Shown one piece after another: positions 7,709 through 15,670 of a DNA stretch of 19,059 nucleotides. Each line of letters begins with the position of its first letter. The stretch's first letter is position 1. The notes under the pieces were generated by a model. It worked only from the letters and a program-made list of their open reading frames with translations, ran no database searches and had not been told where the DNA came from. The stretch lies in the NCBI GenBank assembly GCA_025351145.1, contig JANXWM010000470.1, positions 1-19,059 of the forward strand, in the 5' to 3' direction. Origin of the DNA: Chitinophagaceae bacterium (GTDB taxonomy: Bacteria > Bacteroidota > Bacteroidia > Chitinophagales > Chitinophagaceae). A program made the translations under genes and the position numbers.

Positions 7709-9007
7709 ATGTTTACATACGAAGAATCTGCTAAATTATTAGAACGTGCAAAGAAATCTTTGGCGGGTGGTGTGTCTTCGGAATTTAGAAAATACAATCA
7801 CCCGCACGCCATTTTTTATTCTCATGCAGAGGGTAGCAGGATTTACGATGTGGATGGAAATGAATACCTCGATTTTACATTAAGCCAGGGCCCAATGATT
7901 GTTGGGCATAACCATCCGCATGTGGTAAAAATGGTAGAGGAGTATGCAAGAAACGGGCAGCTGTATGCAGGTCAGCATATACTTGAAATTGAGCTTGCAG
8001 AGAAGCTGCAGCAACTAATTCCATCCGCTGAATTGATGCGCTTTTGTTTAGATGGTTCGGAAGCTGTTCAAACAGCATTCAGGATTGCGAGGGCCAAAAC
8101 GGGCAAGCAAAAATTTTTACATTTCGAAGGCCATTACCATGGCTGGCTCGATAATGTGGCGTGGGGATTATCAACGCCTTCGGTAGAAGCCTTGGGATCG
8201 AGAGTAGATCCAAATGTTTTTCCCTGGACAGCAGGCCTGCCCGAACATGTGGAAGACAATTTTATTATTTTACCCTGGAACGATTTGGCTTTACTCGGAA
8301 AAACAATCAAAGAAAAACACGGAGAAATTGCCGCGATCATTACAGAGCCCATTATGGGCAACAATGGGTGTATTATGCCCAAAGATGGTTACCTGCAGGG
8401 CATGCGAAATCTTTGCAACGAATTTAATATTGCGCTCATTTTTGATGAAGTGATTACCGGTTTCAGGACTTCTTTGGGCGGTGCACAATCCTACTTTAAT
8501 ATTATACCTGACCTTGCCATTTTTGCGAAAGCCATTGCAAGCGGTTATCCTATTTCTGCTATTGTTGGTAAAAGAGAATGGATGAATTTGGTAGCAGAAG
8601 GCAAAGTAATTCATGCAGGTACTATGAACAGCAGCAACTCTACTGTTGCCGCAGCTATCGGTACTATTGAAGTGCTGGAATCGGGAAATGTGTATGAAAG
8701 GATTTTTAAGCTGGGCCTTCAATTGATGGAAGGCTTGCGTGCCATTGGTAAAAAATACAACAGCAATCTTTTAGTACAGGGCTTAGGGCCCATGCTGCAT
8801 ACTGGTTTTACAGATTTGAAAGAGGTAAATGATTTTAGGGATGTACTTCTGTATGATAAAGTAAAGCTGAACAAATTTATTGCAGGCATGCACGATAACG
8901 GCATCCGTATTATTGGCCGTGGATTATGGTATATATCTGCAGCACATACTGAAGAAGATATTCATACTGCGCTTGAAACAGCATCAAAAGTATTTAAACA
9001 ATTATAG
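7709..9007 (+). CDS. Class III PLP aminotransferase (glutamate-1-semialdehyde aminomutase-like)
   Basis: The protein has 432 residues. The N-terminus (LAGGVSSEFRKY) and GHYHG (141-145) resemble glutamate-1-semialdehyde aminomutases and related catabolic aminotransferases. The PLP aspartate is in LIFDEVITGFR (D246), and the PLP lysine is K274 in FAKAIASGYP. GTMNSSN (304-310) matches the phosphate-binding loop. The gene is followed after only 9 bases by the permease gene, so they are probably co-transcribed. The position in a catabolic cluster with RidA and a dehydrogenase argues against a haem-synthesis role (HemL) and for transamination of an imported amine or amino acid. The substrate is unknown. 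Confidence 0.88.
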   Translation: MFTYEESAKLLERAKKSLAGGVSSEFRKYNHPHAIFYSHAEGSRIYDVDGNEYLDFTLSQGPMIVGHNHPHVVKMVEEYARNGQLYAGQHILEIELAEKLQQLIPSAELMRFCLDGSEAVQTAFRIARAKTGKQKFLHFEGHYHGWLDNVAWGLSTPSVEALGSRVDPNVFPWTAGLPEHVEDNFIILPWNDLALLGKTIKEKHGEIAAIITEPIMGNNGCIMPKDGYLQGMRNLCNEFNIALIFDEVITGFRTSLGGAQSYFNIIPDLAIFAKAIASGYPISAIVGKREWMNLVAEGKVIHAGTMNSSNSTVAAAIGTIEVLESGNVYERIFKLGLQLMEGLRAIGKKYNSNLLVQGLGPMLHTGFTDLKEVNDFRDVLLYDKVKLNKFIAGMHDNGIRIIGRGLWYISAAHTEEDIHTALETASKVFKQL

Positions 9008-9016
9008 CCCTAAAAC

Positions 9017-10282
9017 ATGAGTAATAAGAACAGGTATTTTATCCCGTTGTTGATGATCGGTTTATTGTTTGGCGTATTCGGCTTTGCAGCCTGGCTCAAC
9101 AGTATCCTTATTCCGTACTTTCAAATCACACTTCAATTAAACAGCGTTCAAACCACGCTGGTCACCTTTTCTTTTTTCATTGCTTATGTGGTTATGGCAT
9201 TACCATCATCATGGTTGCTTAAAAAAATCGGGTTTAAAAAAGGTATTGTTTTTGGTCTTGTTATTATGGCGCTGGGCACAATATTATTTATTCCTGCAGC
9301 CTATTCAAGAAACTATGCATTGTTCCTGTTCGGCCTGTTTCTAATGGGTACGGGGCAGGCTCTATTGCAAACAGCAGCCAATCCATACATCACTATACTT
9401 GGGCCAATTGAAAGTGCAGGTCAGCGCAACAGTTTAATGGGCGTGTTTAATAAAGTAGCAGGTATTTTAAGTCAGCGTATTTTAGGCCCCATACTTTTAT
9501 TGAATGCAGATGCCATTATCTCTGGCCTCTCAAAAATGAGTGATGCTGAAAAGATAACTGCTCTAGATAATATGTCGTTGCGTGTTATTAATCCATACAT
9601 CATTATTACACTGCTGCTGCTGGTAATGGCTATCATTATGTGGGTGGTTAAACTGCCGGTGGTAAATGAAGAAGATTCCAATGCAGAAGGTGATGGCCCC
9701 TCGCATAACAGCATTTGGCAGTTCCCGAATTTGATACTTGGAGTGCTGGCACTGTTTTGCGCAGAAGGCACAGAATCTATTACCAGTTATTATATTATTC
9801 CCTACGGACAAAGCATGGGCTTTACCACTGCAGCCTCACAGGTTTTTGTAGACTATATTATTTATGCCATGCTGGCCGGTTATTTTGCCGGGATTGTATT
9901 GATACCAAAATACATTGAGCAAAGTAAGGCCCTTGCAGCCTGTGCATTTCTGGGCATCTGTTTTTCACTTGGTGCTATTTTTACAAGTGGTCTTACTTCT
10001 GTTTTATGTGTAATTGCTATGGGCTTTTGCAATGCGCTTAACTGGCCCTGTATCTGGCCGCTTGCATTAAAAGGGTTGGGCAGGTTCACTAAAACTGCCG
10101 CAGCATTTTTAATTATGGCAATCGCAGGCGATGCTTTATTGCCTGTTCTCTATGCGCAACTTAACAGTATGTTTGGTGCGCATGCAGGACTTTTTTTAAT
10201 AATGATGTTGTATATCACCATTCTTTTTTATGCAGGTATTTGGCACAAGAAGAAGGCATGGAAAAGCAACCACAGTATTTAA
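9017..10282 (+). CDS. MFS permease of the FHS (fucose/glucose-galactose) type
   Basis: The protein has 421 residues and about twelve hydrophobic segments. It resembles the FHS subfamily of sugar-proton symporters: a first helix ending LNSILIPYFQ, a second helix with the FFIAYVVMALPSSWLLKKIG pattern, and AANPYITILGP at 120-130 followed by RNSLMGVFNKVAG. It would import the substrate of the cluster across the inner membrane. It starts 9 bases after the aminotransferase stop and is followed after 24 bases by the dehydrogenase. Sugar transport is the family's best-known role, but the charged residues that set specificity cannot be judged by eye. Confidence 0.87.
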   Translation: MSNKNRYFIPLLMIGLLFGVFGFAAWLNSILIPYFQITLQLNSVQTTLVTFSFFIAYVVMALPSSWLLKKIGFKKGIVFGLVIMALGTILFIPAAYSRNYALFLFGLFLMGTGQALLQTAANPYITILGPIESAGQRNSLMGVFNKVAGILSQRILGPILLLNADAIISGLSKMSDAEKITALDNMSLRVINPYIIITLLLLVMAIIMWVVKLPVVNEEDSNAEGDGPSHNSIWQFPNLILGVLALFCAEGTESITSYYIIPYGQSMGFTTAASQVFVDYIIYAMLAGYFAGIVLIPKYIEQSKALAACAFLGICFSLGAIFTSGLTSVLCVIAMGFCNALNWPCIWPLALKGLGRFTKTAAAFLIMAIAGDALLPVLYAQLNSMFGAHAGLFLIMMLYITILFYAGIWHKKKAWKSNHSI

Positions 10283-10306
10283 TATAACCATTTAAATATA
10301 TCTGTT

Positions 10307-11287
10307 ATGAACAATAGTGAATTAAAAGAAGTTGGCGTAATAGGCCTCGGGTTAATGGGCAGCAGCATTGTTGCAGCCATGCTGATCAATGGGTATAAAG
10401 TGATCGCTTTCGCTCCAATGGAACCGGATATGGCAAACGGTCCAGATTACATCCTGCATGCGCTGAACGAATCTTTTAAACAGGGTATCCACAATCACGA
10501 GGTAGCGCAATTGCAGGCAAATGTTGTGTATACAAGAGACTATGCAGACCTGCGCAATTGTTTCCTCATCTCCGAATGTGTAATTGAAAATGCTGACATA
10601 AAGAAAAACGTGTATGCCTTAATAGAAGCTGTTGTTTCTCCCGAAACAATCATTACCACCAACACTTCTGCAATACCCATCACCATCTTGCAGGAAACGC
10701 TTTTGCACCCCGAAAGGTTTCTGGGGATGCACTGGGCCGAGCCTGCATTTACCACGCCTTTCCTCGAAATTATCTGCGGGCCAAAAAGCGATATTGCTAT
10801 TGCAGAAACGCTTTATAAAATTGCTGAAACATGGGGCAAGGAACCAACCCTTGTGCGCAAAGATATCCGTGGCTTTATCACCAACAGGTTGATGTATGCC
10901 ATGTACAGGGAGGGGTTTAATCTTGTTGAAAACGGCTATGCCAGTATTGAAGATATTGACAGGGTATGCAGAAATGATGCAGGGCACTGGATGGCTTTTT
11001 GCGGCCTCTTCCGCTACATGGACCTTACCGGCCTGCAGGCATATTATCATGTAATGCAAGACCTGTTCCCCACACTTTCAAACCAAACTTCAACACCCAA
11101 ATTAATTGAAGACATTGCAAAAGAAGGTGGCAATGGTGTTAGCAACGGCAACGGGTTTTACAAGTACACAAAAGAAGAAGCCGCTGAATGGGAAAAAGCT
11201 TTTGAAGAATTTTCTTACGACATCAACAACCTTGCAAAAAAATACCCCATTAACCTGGTTGAACAAAGATTGAAGAATAAGCAATAA
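10307..11287 (+). CDS. 3-hydroxyacyl-CoA dehydrogenase family oxidoreductase
   Basis: The protein has 326 residues in the two-domain layout of this family. The Rossmann NAD site is VGVIGLGLMGSS (9-20). The catalytic-domain motifs are SECVIENADIKK (89-100), TTNTSAIPI (117-125) and GMHWAEPAF (140-148), which carries the catalytic histidine H142. GFITNRL (189-195) begins the C-terminal helical domain, which has MDLTGL (238-243). Family members oxidise 3-hydroxyacyl-CoAs or free 3-hydroxy acids and sugar acids such as L-gulonate. In a cluster without any acyl-CoA ligase or thiolase a free hydroxy acid is the more likely substrate. It is the last gene of the three-gene tight run and is followed by a paired repeat element only about 12 bases after its stop. 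Confidence 0.87.
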   Translation: MNNSELKEVGVIGLGLMGSSIVAAMLINGYKVIAFAPMEPDMANGPDYILHALNESFKQGIHNHEVAQLQANVVYTRDYADLRNCFLISECVIENADIKKNVYALIEAVVSPETIITTNTSAIPITILQETLLHPERFLGMHWAEPAFTTPFLEIICGPKSDIAIAETLYKIAETWGKEPTLVRKDIRGFITNRLMYAMYREGFNLVENGYASIEDIDRVCRNDAGHWMAFCGLFRYMDLTGLQAYYHVMQDLFPTLSNQTSTPKLIEDIAKEGGNGVSNGNGFYKYTKEEAAEWEKAFEEFSYDINNLAKKYPINLVEQRLKNKQ

Positions 11288-11298
11288 TACATTTTATT

Positions 11299-11470
11299 AA
11301 CCGGGCTAAAGAACATGCATTAAACTTCGTTGCGTCGCACCCTTGTGCGTTCATAACTTTTTTGAACAGCAGGCGGCGATTACAAACAGCAGCCAAAAGT
11401 TCAAACCGGTTCTTCAGTACAAGAGTGCGACGCAACAGGCGATGCCATAAAAAACTTCTGCCCGGTTCAA
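11299..11470. repeat. Paired palindromic element, type A copy 2
   Basis: The left head AACCGGGCTAAAG starts at 11299 and its core is at 11330-11352. The right core is at 11417-11435 on the opposite strand, with its head GCCCGGTTC ending near 11468. The 64-base interior 11353-11416 matches the copy at 3537-3600 at 58 of 64 positions. The two arms differ at two core positions (CACCC versus CACTC, and TGTGCG versus TGTAC), which weakens the hairpin slightly rather than preserving it. Confidence 0.85.
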
Positions 11471-11502
11471 AAACTTTTAAAAAAATTCAGTATAAGGCAA
11501 AT

Positions 11503-11532
11503 AAAAAAACCGCTGCTTTTACAGCAGCGGTT
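11503..11532 (-). terminator. Rho-independent terminator of the DUF2795 gene
   Basis: A perfect 9-base-pair stem, AACCGCTGC with GCAGCGGTT (11508-11516 and 11524-11532), has a 7-base loop. On the minus strand it is followed at once by a run of about seven T. It begins about 50 bases after the stop codon of the minus-strand gene. It is the clearest intrinsic terminator in the window. Confidence 0.82.
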
Positions 11533-11582
11533 CAATATTTTAAAAGGCACTTATTTACAGCATTGTAAAACCTGTAGCTTTA

Positions 11583-11804
11583 CTAATACTCATCTTCATT
11601 GAACATAAAATCTTCCTGGCTCGGGTAATCGGGCCAAATATCTTCAATGCTTTCATATATCTCACCTTCATCTTCCAGTTCCTGCAGGTTTTCAACCACT
11701 TCAATAGGTGCACCGCTACGGATTGCGTAGTCTATCAACTCATCTTTAGAAGCAGGCCAGGGTGCCTCTTCAAGATAACTTGCTAATTCTAAAGTCCAGA
11801 ACAT
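11583..11804 (-). CDS. DUF2795 family small acidic protein
   Basis: The protein has 73 residues and is strongly acidic. It starts MFWTLELASYLEEAPWPASK and ends in an acidic tail, FNEDEY. I recognise this as the short DUF2795-type protein conserved in Bacteroidota, with its helical APWPASKDELIDYAIRSGAP core and EVVENLQELEDEGEIYESIEDIWPDYP region. The function is not known to me. It is a free-standing unit with its own minus-strand promoter box just upstream and its own terminator downstream, opposite in direction to the genes on both sides. Confidence 0.85.
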   Translation of the reverse strand: MFWTLELASYLEEAPWPASKDELIDYAIRSGAPIEVVENLQELEDEGEIYESIEDIWPDYPSQEDFMFNEDEY

Positions 11805-11821
11805 ACACTGTAAATTTTGCG

Positions 11822-11852
11822 CAAATGTAAGTGTTGTAACGAAATAACCAAA
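11822..11852 (-). promoter_or_regulatory. Bacteroidota-type promoter of the DUF2795 gene
   Basis: On the minus strand, TTTG (11852-11849) is followed after 19 bases by TACATTTG (11829-11822), an exact match to the TTTG / TAnnTTTG primary sigma pattern of Bacteroidota. The start codon lies 17 bases further on, giving a short leader. Confidence 0.6.
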
Positions 11853-11968
11853 TAAGCAATTGTGTGCTGGTTTAAATTAAGTTTAAAACTTTCCTTAAAG
11901 AAAGATTTTATTTGCAAAATATTCAGAAGAGCGGTTGTAGATTTATTCATCAGTTTAAAAAATATTGC

Positions 11969-12631
11969 ATGCTGACGGCCAGGGGAATTCAAAAACATTA
12001 CGCACAACTGCACGTACTTAAAGGTGTTGCCATTACCATTAACCGTGGTGAAATTGTTTCTATCGTGGGTTCGTCCGGTGCGGGCAAAAGCACGCTGCTC
12101 CACATTCTTGGCACTTTAGATACGCCGGACAGCGGCGAGATTTTTTTAAACGAAATCCCCGTTCACACCCTCAAAGGAAAAAAGCTGGCCGACTTTCGCA
12201 ACAAACAAATTGGCTTTGTTTTTCAGTTTCACCATTTACTGCCCGAGTTTACGGCGCTGGAAAATGTTTGCATTCCCGGATGGGTTGCGGGCCGCCGAAA
12301 AAAAGAAGTACAGGAAGATGCCACAAGGCTGTTAAAATTGCTCGGCCTTGGCGAAAGGCTGGAGAATAAACCAACTGCTTTAAGCGGCGGCGAACAGCAG
12401 CGTGTGGCTGTGGCAAGAGCATTGATCAACAAACCTTCTATTGTTTTTGCCGATGAACCAACGGGCAACCTCGATAGTAAAAATGCAAAAGAGCTGCACG
12501 ATTTGTTCGTACAGTTGCGTACAGATTTTAATCAAACTTTTTTAATTGTTACGCACAACGAAGAACTTGCTACCATGAGCGACCGTGTGCTGCACATGAA
12601 AGACGGGCTTATAATACCCCCCAACCCCTAA
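11969..12631 (+). CDS. lolD: LolD-like ABC transporter ATP-binding protein
   Basis: The protein has 220 residues from the ATG at 11969. An upstream in-frame TTG at 11912 would add 19 residues that do not resemble the family start, so I prefer MLTARGIQKHY. All ATPase motifs are present: Walker A GSSGAGKST (34-42), Q-loop Q86, signature LSGGE (138-142), Walker B IVFADE (158-163) and H196. QFHHLLPEFTALENV (86-100) is typical of LolD, the ATPase that drives lipoprotein release from the inner membrane with LolC/E. No permease gene is adjacent, so the complex would be assembled from a separate locus. MacB- or FtsE-type ATPases are the alternatives. The last residues (PPNP) are encoded by a C/G-rich palindrome that also supplies the stop codon. 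Confidence 0.82.
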   Translation: MLTARGIQKHYAQLHVLKGVAITINRGEIVSIVGSSGAGKSTLLHILGTLDTPDSGEIFLNEIPVHTLKGKKLADFRNKQIGFVFQFHHLLPEFTALENVCIPGWVAGRRKKEVQEDATRLLKLLGLGERLENKPTALSGGEQQRVAVARALINKPSIVFADEPTGNLDSKNAKELHDLFVQLRTDFNQTFLIVTHNEELATMSDRVLHMKDGLIIPPNP

Positions 12632-12636
12632 GGGGG
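12617..12636. repeat. C/G-rich palindrome overlapping the lolD stop codon
   Basis: Six C (12617-12622) and five G (12632-12636) flank AACCCCTAA, forming a short inverted repeat that contains the stop codon. Similar C-run/G-run units are, to my recollection, common at gene ends in Bacteroidota. It may act as a weak hairpin in the transcript end. Confidence 0.5.
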
Positions 12637-12660
12637 ATTAATACAAAAAGGATATAGTAT

Positions 12661-12880
12661 TTTTTGAGCCCGGCTGAAGAATATAAATTAAGCTTCTCTT
12701 GCGTCGCACACTTATACTGCAGAAATTATATTGGGCTTTCAATACAGCTTCTCCACAAATTGTTTACTGCAGCATAACTATTTTTATTTGTATTGATTGG
12801 TTGCATATTGCTGAGAACGTACAAAAACTCCGTTACTGCGGGGAGAAACGATGCCATTTATAAAGTTGTACGGCTCGAAT
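12661..12880. repeat. Decayed paired repeat element (type B interior)
   Basis: The left arm runs from a head TTTTTGAGCCCGGCTGAAG at 12661 to a core at 12699-12718 (TTGCGTCGCACACTTATAC). It continues into a tail, AAATTATATTGGGCTTTCAA, shared with the copies at 15604 and 17541. The right arm is decayed: GAACGTACAA at 12814, then GAAACGATGCCAT, which matches the outer flank of the 11417 arm, and a head remnant near 12871. It lies between two convergent genes. Confidence 0.6.
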
Positions 12881-12886
12881 GACTTT

Positions 12887-13852
12887 CTATTGCACCTGCT
12901 CTATTATCCATTGCGCACTCCATGCATCGTTCCATATTTTTGTTGACTGCAGTGCGCCGCTTTCAATATTGAGATAACTACCGTTTGCATTATTTTTTAA
13001 TCGTACCGCATTACTGTTTGCAACCTGCTCCAACTGCCACATAGAAGTGTTTGAAGCAAAGCCTGTAAGCACAACTGCACCTGAAGGATCGAGGCTGATA
13101 AAATTATTTTTCCATTTATTTTTTATGTTGTAAAAACTGGTGCCGCTAACAGGAACCAATTGCCACTGTGCACTCCACCATTCATTATCGATCTCTGAAC
13201 AAACAGCCGGCCCGTTCTGAATATTGAGATAAGTGTTTTTCCAAAAGTTTTTAATCTTTGAAAATGATTGCGCATCACTTGAAACGGGCTGGCCATAAGG
13301 TGTGGAAGCAGTTGAGGAAGCATTGTTCATTAACAGGGTTGCCGTAATCCTTGGCTGCTCATTTAAAGGAACGATCATGATACTATTTGAACTGATCGTT
13401 TGCCCGGGCTTTATCCAATAGCCAATTTGCACGAACCTTTTATTATGTACAGTTTTATTAGATGAGCAATCTTTATCTTCAACATCGGCCAATATATTAC
13501 AGGGAGCAGCCTGCAGTGTGGCGGTTTTGTTTGTTAACCTTGCTCCTGTTGCGTTGGAACAATCGAAGCGTACAAGATCGGCCGATATATCGTTTAACAA
13601 TGTGAAGCCCTGTTTGTATAAAATGATCTTTGCTTCGCCGCTGGTATTGCTGATATAAAACTGCATATTGTACCTGCTGAAATTGCCTTTATCTTTTACT
13701 TCTTTTTCTTCAGCGCTTTTTACACGATAACCGATTGTTAAACCATTTACAATTGCAGGTGCTGAATCAGTAACCGCAATTGCCTGTTGCGCTGATATAT
13801 ATTGCATGTTCATTAAAAACAGCAGGATGATGAAAACTGTTTTGTTTTTCAT
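12887..13852 (-). CDS. Secreted protein with ricin-like (beta-trefoil) C-terminus
   Basis: The protein has 321 residues with a signal peptide (hydrophobic 6-20, cleavage near SAQQ). Residues 25-180 form a beta-rich domain with four cysteines that I do not recognise. It resembles a surface-adhesin or Ig-like fold, with the phrase YNMQFYISNTSGEAKI. Residues 199-320 are three repeats of about 40 residues with the pattern W-K-N-x-Y/F-L/I and a closing W-Q-L or W-I-I. WWSAQWQL (225-232) and AWSAQW (310-315) are near-copies. This is the layout of a ricin-type lectin or RICIN-like beta-trefoil, but the QxW motif is only partly kept. It likely binds carbohydrate at the cell surface. It follows the OmpA-family gene on the same strand, separated by a solo repeat arm. 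Confidence 0.62.
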   Translation of the reverse strand: MKNKTVFIILLFLMNMQYISAQQAIAVTDSAPAIVNGLTIGYRVKSAEEKEVKDKGNFSRYNMQFYISNTSGEAKIILYKQGFTLLNDISADLVRFDCSNATGARLTNKTATLQAAPCNILADVEDKDCSSNKTVHNKRFVQIGYWIKPGQTISSNSIMIVPLNEQPRITATLLMNNASSTASTPYGQPVSSDAQSFSKIKNFWKNTYLNIQNGPAVCSEIDNEWWSAQWQLVPVSGTSFYNIKNKWKNNFISLDPSGAVVLTGFASNTSMWQLEQVANSNAVRLKNNANGSYLNIESGALQSTKIWNDAWSAQWIIEQVQ

Positions 13853-13879
13853 ATAGCGGCCTTAGATAAATTATTAACA

Positions 13880-13942
13880 GAAAGTACAAGTGTGCGACGC
13901 AACTAAAGCTTCATAAATGTTCTTCTGCCTGGTTCAAAAAAA
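13880..13942 (-). repeat. Solo arm of the dispersed repeat behind the OmpA-family gene
   Basis: On the minus strand a head TTTTTTGAACCAGGCAGAAG begins just after the stop of the OmpA-family gene and leads to the core ending at 13884 (GTACTTTC). The arm runs in the same direction as that gene. The opposite-strand arm at 12699 is the nearest possible mate and, with it, would enclose the ricin-like gene. Confidence 0.75.
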
Positions 13943-13947
13943 TGTAT

Positions 13948-15165
13948 CTATAACTTTACAAACTCTACCCTCCTGTTATTGGCTTTGCCATCGAAAGTAT
14001 TGTTATCTGCAATGGGTTTTGTTTCGCCATAACCTTTTGCAGTAAGCCTTGCAGCATCTACACCCATGGTGATCAACTGCGCTTTAACTGCATCGGCACG
14101 CTGTTGCGAAAGTTTAAGGTTCGATGCATCGTCGCCGTCACTGTCTGTGTGTCCGCCCACTTCAAATTTTATTTCTGGATTGTCTTTTAATATCTGCACA
14201 ATGCCATTGAGTGTGCCCATGCTTTCGGGTTTAATAATGGCTTTATTTACATCGAAATTAATGCCGTGCGTAATAATTTTTGTATCGGTAAATTTTTTGC
14301 CAAGCATGTTCATACCGGCACCTTCGGCTATGCGTATATTTTTTATAATGATCGGGGCATCTACCGAACCAATGCCCGCAAACTCAACCACATCAGGCTC
14401 TGCGCCGCAATTGGGAATTACCAAAACCCTTGTAGCATCGCAGTAAACTTTTAACTGACCATTTTTATAAGCGAGTGCATAGTGATGCCATTTGTTTAAA
14501 TAATTGTTGGATTTCAAATCTTCTGGCAACGAACCTGACAAACTTCTTTCGGGCTGAAAGCTGCAATCAACGCCGCCTGAATTTGTTTGAATGGCAATAA
14601 GGTCCTGGTGGGTAGAATCGTTGAGGTGGATCCTTACAGCATAAGCAGCTTCTGTTAAGTAAGTATCGAATTCAACGGTGAATTCTTTACCCAAATATTT
14701 TTTCTTTTTCATTAACGGCGTTACCCTTACATAGTTGCCATCTGTAAGATAAAAGGCTTCACCATCTTCTCTTTTATTCAGCACACCCTGGCCATTGATA
14801 AGATCCCAGTGGGAAGGAAATTCACCATCCTGGTCTTCGGTAAAATTATCCTCAAAAATAATTTTTGCGCCAGGCACAAAATCGTAGTTGGCATAGGTTT
14901 TTAGCGGAGCTGCAACCGGCTCCTGTGCTGCATTTTCAGCGGGTGTTTTTTCATCAGGTGTATTGTTAACAACGGCCTTACTTACGGTATCTTTTGCTGC
15001 AGCATCATTGCTTTTCTTAGTACCTGCATTATCAATTGTTTTATCAATTGCAGTATTGGTTTTATCTGTAGCTTTCTTCTTTGCATTTTTAATAATGCTG
15101 CCTATTTGGGCATTTGCAAAACTTATAGTGCATAATGCAGTAATCAAAAAAATATACTTTTTCAT
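13948..15165 (-). CDS. OmpA-family protein with a LamG/jelly-roll-like middle domain
   Basis: The protein has 405 residues. Its signal peptide ends near FANAQ (residue 20). Residues 25-90 are a low-complexity linker rich in Ala, Lys, Thr and Asp. Residues 100-282 look like a concanavalin-type jelly-roll (FEDNFTEDQDGEFPSHWDLI, then YLNKWHHYALAYKNGQLKVY), as in laminin-G-like domains. Residues 300-405 are an OmpA C-terminal peptidoglycan-binding domain (FDVNKAIIKPESMG, HTDSDGDDASNLKLSQQRADAV, NNRRVEF) with the binding Asp and Arg residues in place. It probably anchors a carbohydrate- or protein-binding module to the peptidoglycan. No beta-barrel is visible. It starts one base after the stop of the upstream 93-residue gene, which suggests translational coupling. 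Confidence 0.86.
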   Translation of the reverse strand: MKKYIFLITALCTISFANAQIGSIIKNAKKKATDKTNTAIDKTIDNAGTKKSNDAAAKDTVSKAVVNNTPDEKTPAENAAQEPVAAPLKTYANYDFVPGAKIIFEDNFTEDQDGEFPSHWDLINGQGVLNKREDGEAFYLTDGNYVRVTPLMKKKKYLGKEFTVEFDTYLTEAAYAVRIHLNDSTHQDLIAIQTNSGGVDCSFQPERSLSGSLPEDLKSNNYLNKWHHYALAYKNGQLKVYCDATRVLVIPNCGAEPDVVEFAGIGSVDAPIIIKNIRIAEGAGMNMLGKKFTDTKIITHGINFDVNKAIIKPESMGTLNGIVQILKDNPEIKFEVGGHTDSDGDDASNLKLSQQRADAVKAQLITMGVDAARLTAKGYGETKPIADNNTFDGKANNRRVEFVKL

Positions 15166-15166
15166 A

Positions 15167-15448
15167 TCAGCTTATTTTAAAATTTTCGTTTTCAATATCA
15201 ATAGCGGTATCGTTATTTACCATTAAACGTATCCTGTAATCTGAAGGCTGCAGGTTACCGTAACTGAATAAAATACTGTGTTCACCGGCAGCAAGTATTT
15301 CATTGATCAGCAACCGCACTTCCACATTGTCGCCGCTCATTATTTTAAGTACCACGAAACTTTTATGCAGCAGTTTAAATTGTATATAAGCTTCCCGTTC
15401 CGCACTGCGAACCACTTCTAATGCATACGAACTGCCCGTTTGTTCCAT
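15167..15448 (-). CDS. Small FlgD/T9SS-CTD-like beta protein coupled to the OmpA-family gene
   Basis: The protein has 93 residues and no signal peptide. The second half (LLINEILAAGEHSILFSYGN and LQPSDYRIRLMVNND) has the pattern of the FlgD Ig-like fold and of Bacteroidota C-terminal sorting domains: a strand, then AAGxHxxxF, then a strand ending in LPSGxYxVRL. Here it stands alone, without a passenger domain. The stop is one base before the ATG of the OmpA-family gene, so both are probably made from one transcript. The role is unknown; it may be an intracellular protein of unrelated function that only shares the fold pattern. Confidence 0.6.
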   Translation of the reverse strand: MEQTGSSYALEVVRSAEREAYIQFKLLHKSFVVLKIMSGDNVEVRLLINEILAAGEHSILFSYGNLQPSDYRIRLMVNNDTAIDIENENFKIS

Positions 15449-15670
15449 TGGTTATTTTATGCGGCAGCTAAAATAAATTTATTGCTCACGTTTTTTAAAG
15501 CCTGTTTGCATTTGCAGATGTACGTTTGGTAACCGGGAGCTTTTGGCAGATAAGTGGGAAGAAATATTTATGAACCCGGCAATAGAATTACTATCGGGCA
15601 TCCTTGCGTCGCACCCTTGTACGTTCAGATTATATATTGAGCTTTCAACAGCCAGGAAAAGCTTCGGGCA

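Noticed and set aside
8161..8722. Additional genes overlapping the aminotransferase on either strand (for example 8161-8427 and 8291-8722)
   Set aside because: They have no recognisable domains and lie wholly within an intact, family-matching aminotransferase frame, so they are shadows.
7709..9007. Aminotransferase as HemL of haem biosynthesis
   Set aside because: The GHYHG and lysine motifs are shared by many class III enzymes, and the neighbours are transport and catabolic genes, not tetrapyrrole genes.
10619..11059. A 146-residue minus-strand frame across the dehydrogenase gene
   Set aside because: It is the antisense shadow of a complete dehydrogenase and has no family features.
11330..11435. 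The paired element as a structured ncRNA supported by covariation
   Set aside because: The two arm differences at 11330-11352 versus 11417-11435 give one wobble and one mismatch instead of compensating changes, so the sequence does not show selection for the hairpin.
11912..11968. Longer LolD start at the TTG at 11912
   Set aside because: The extra 19 residues do not resemble the family N-terminus, and the ATG at 11969 gives the expected start just before the first ABC strand.
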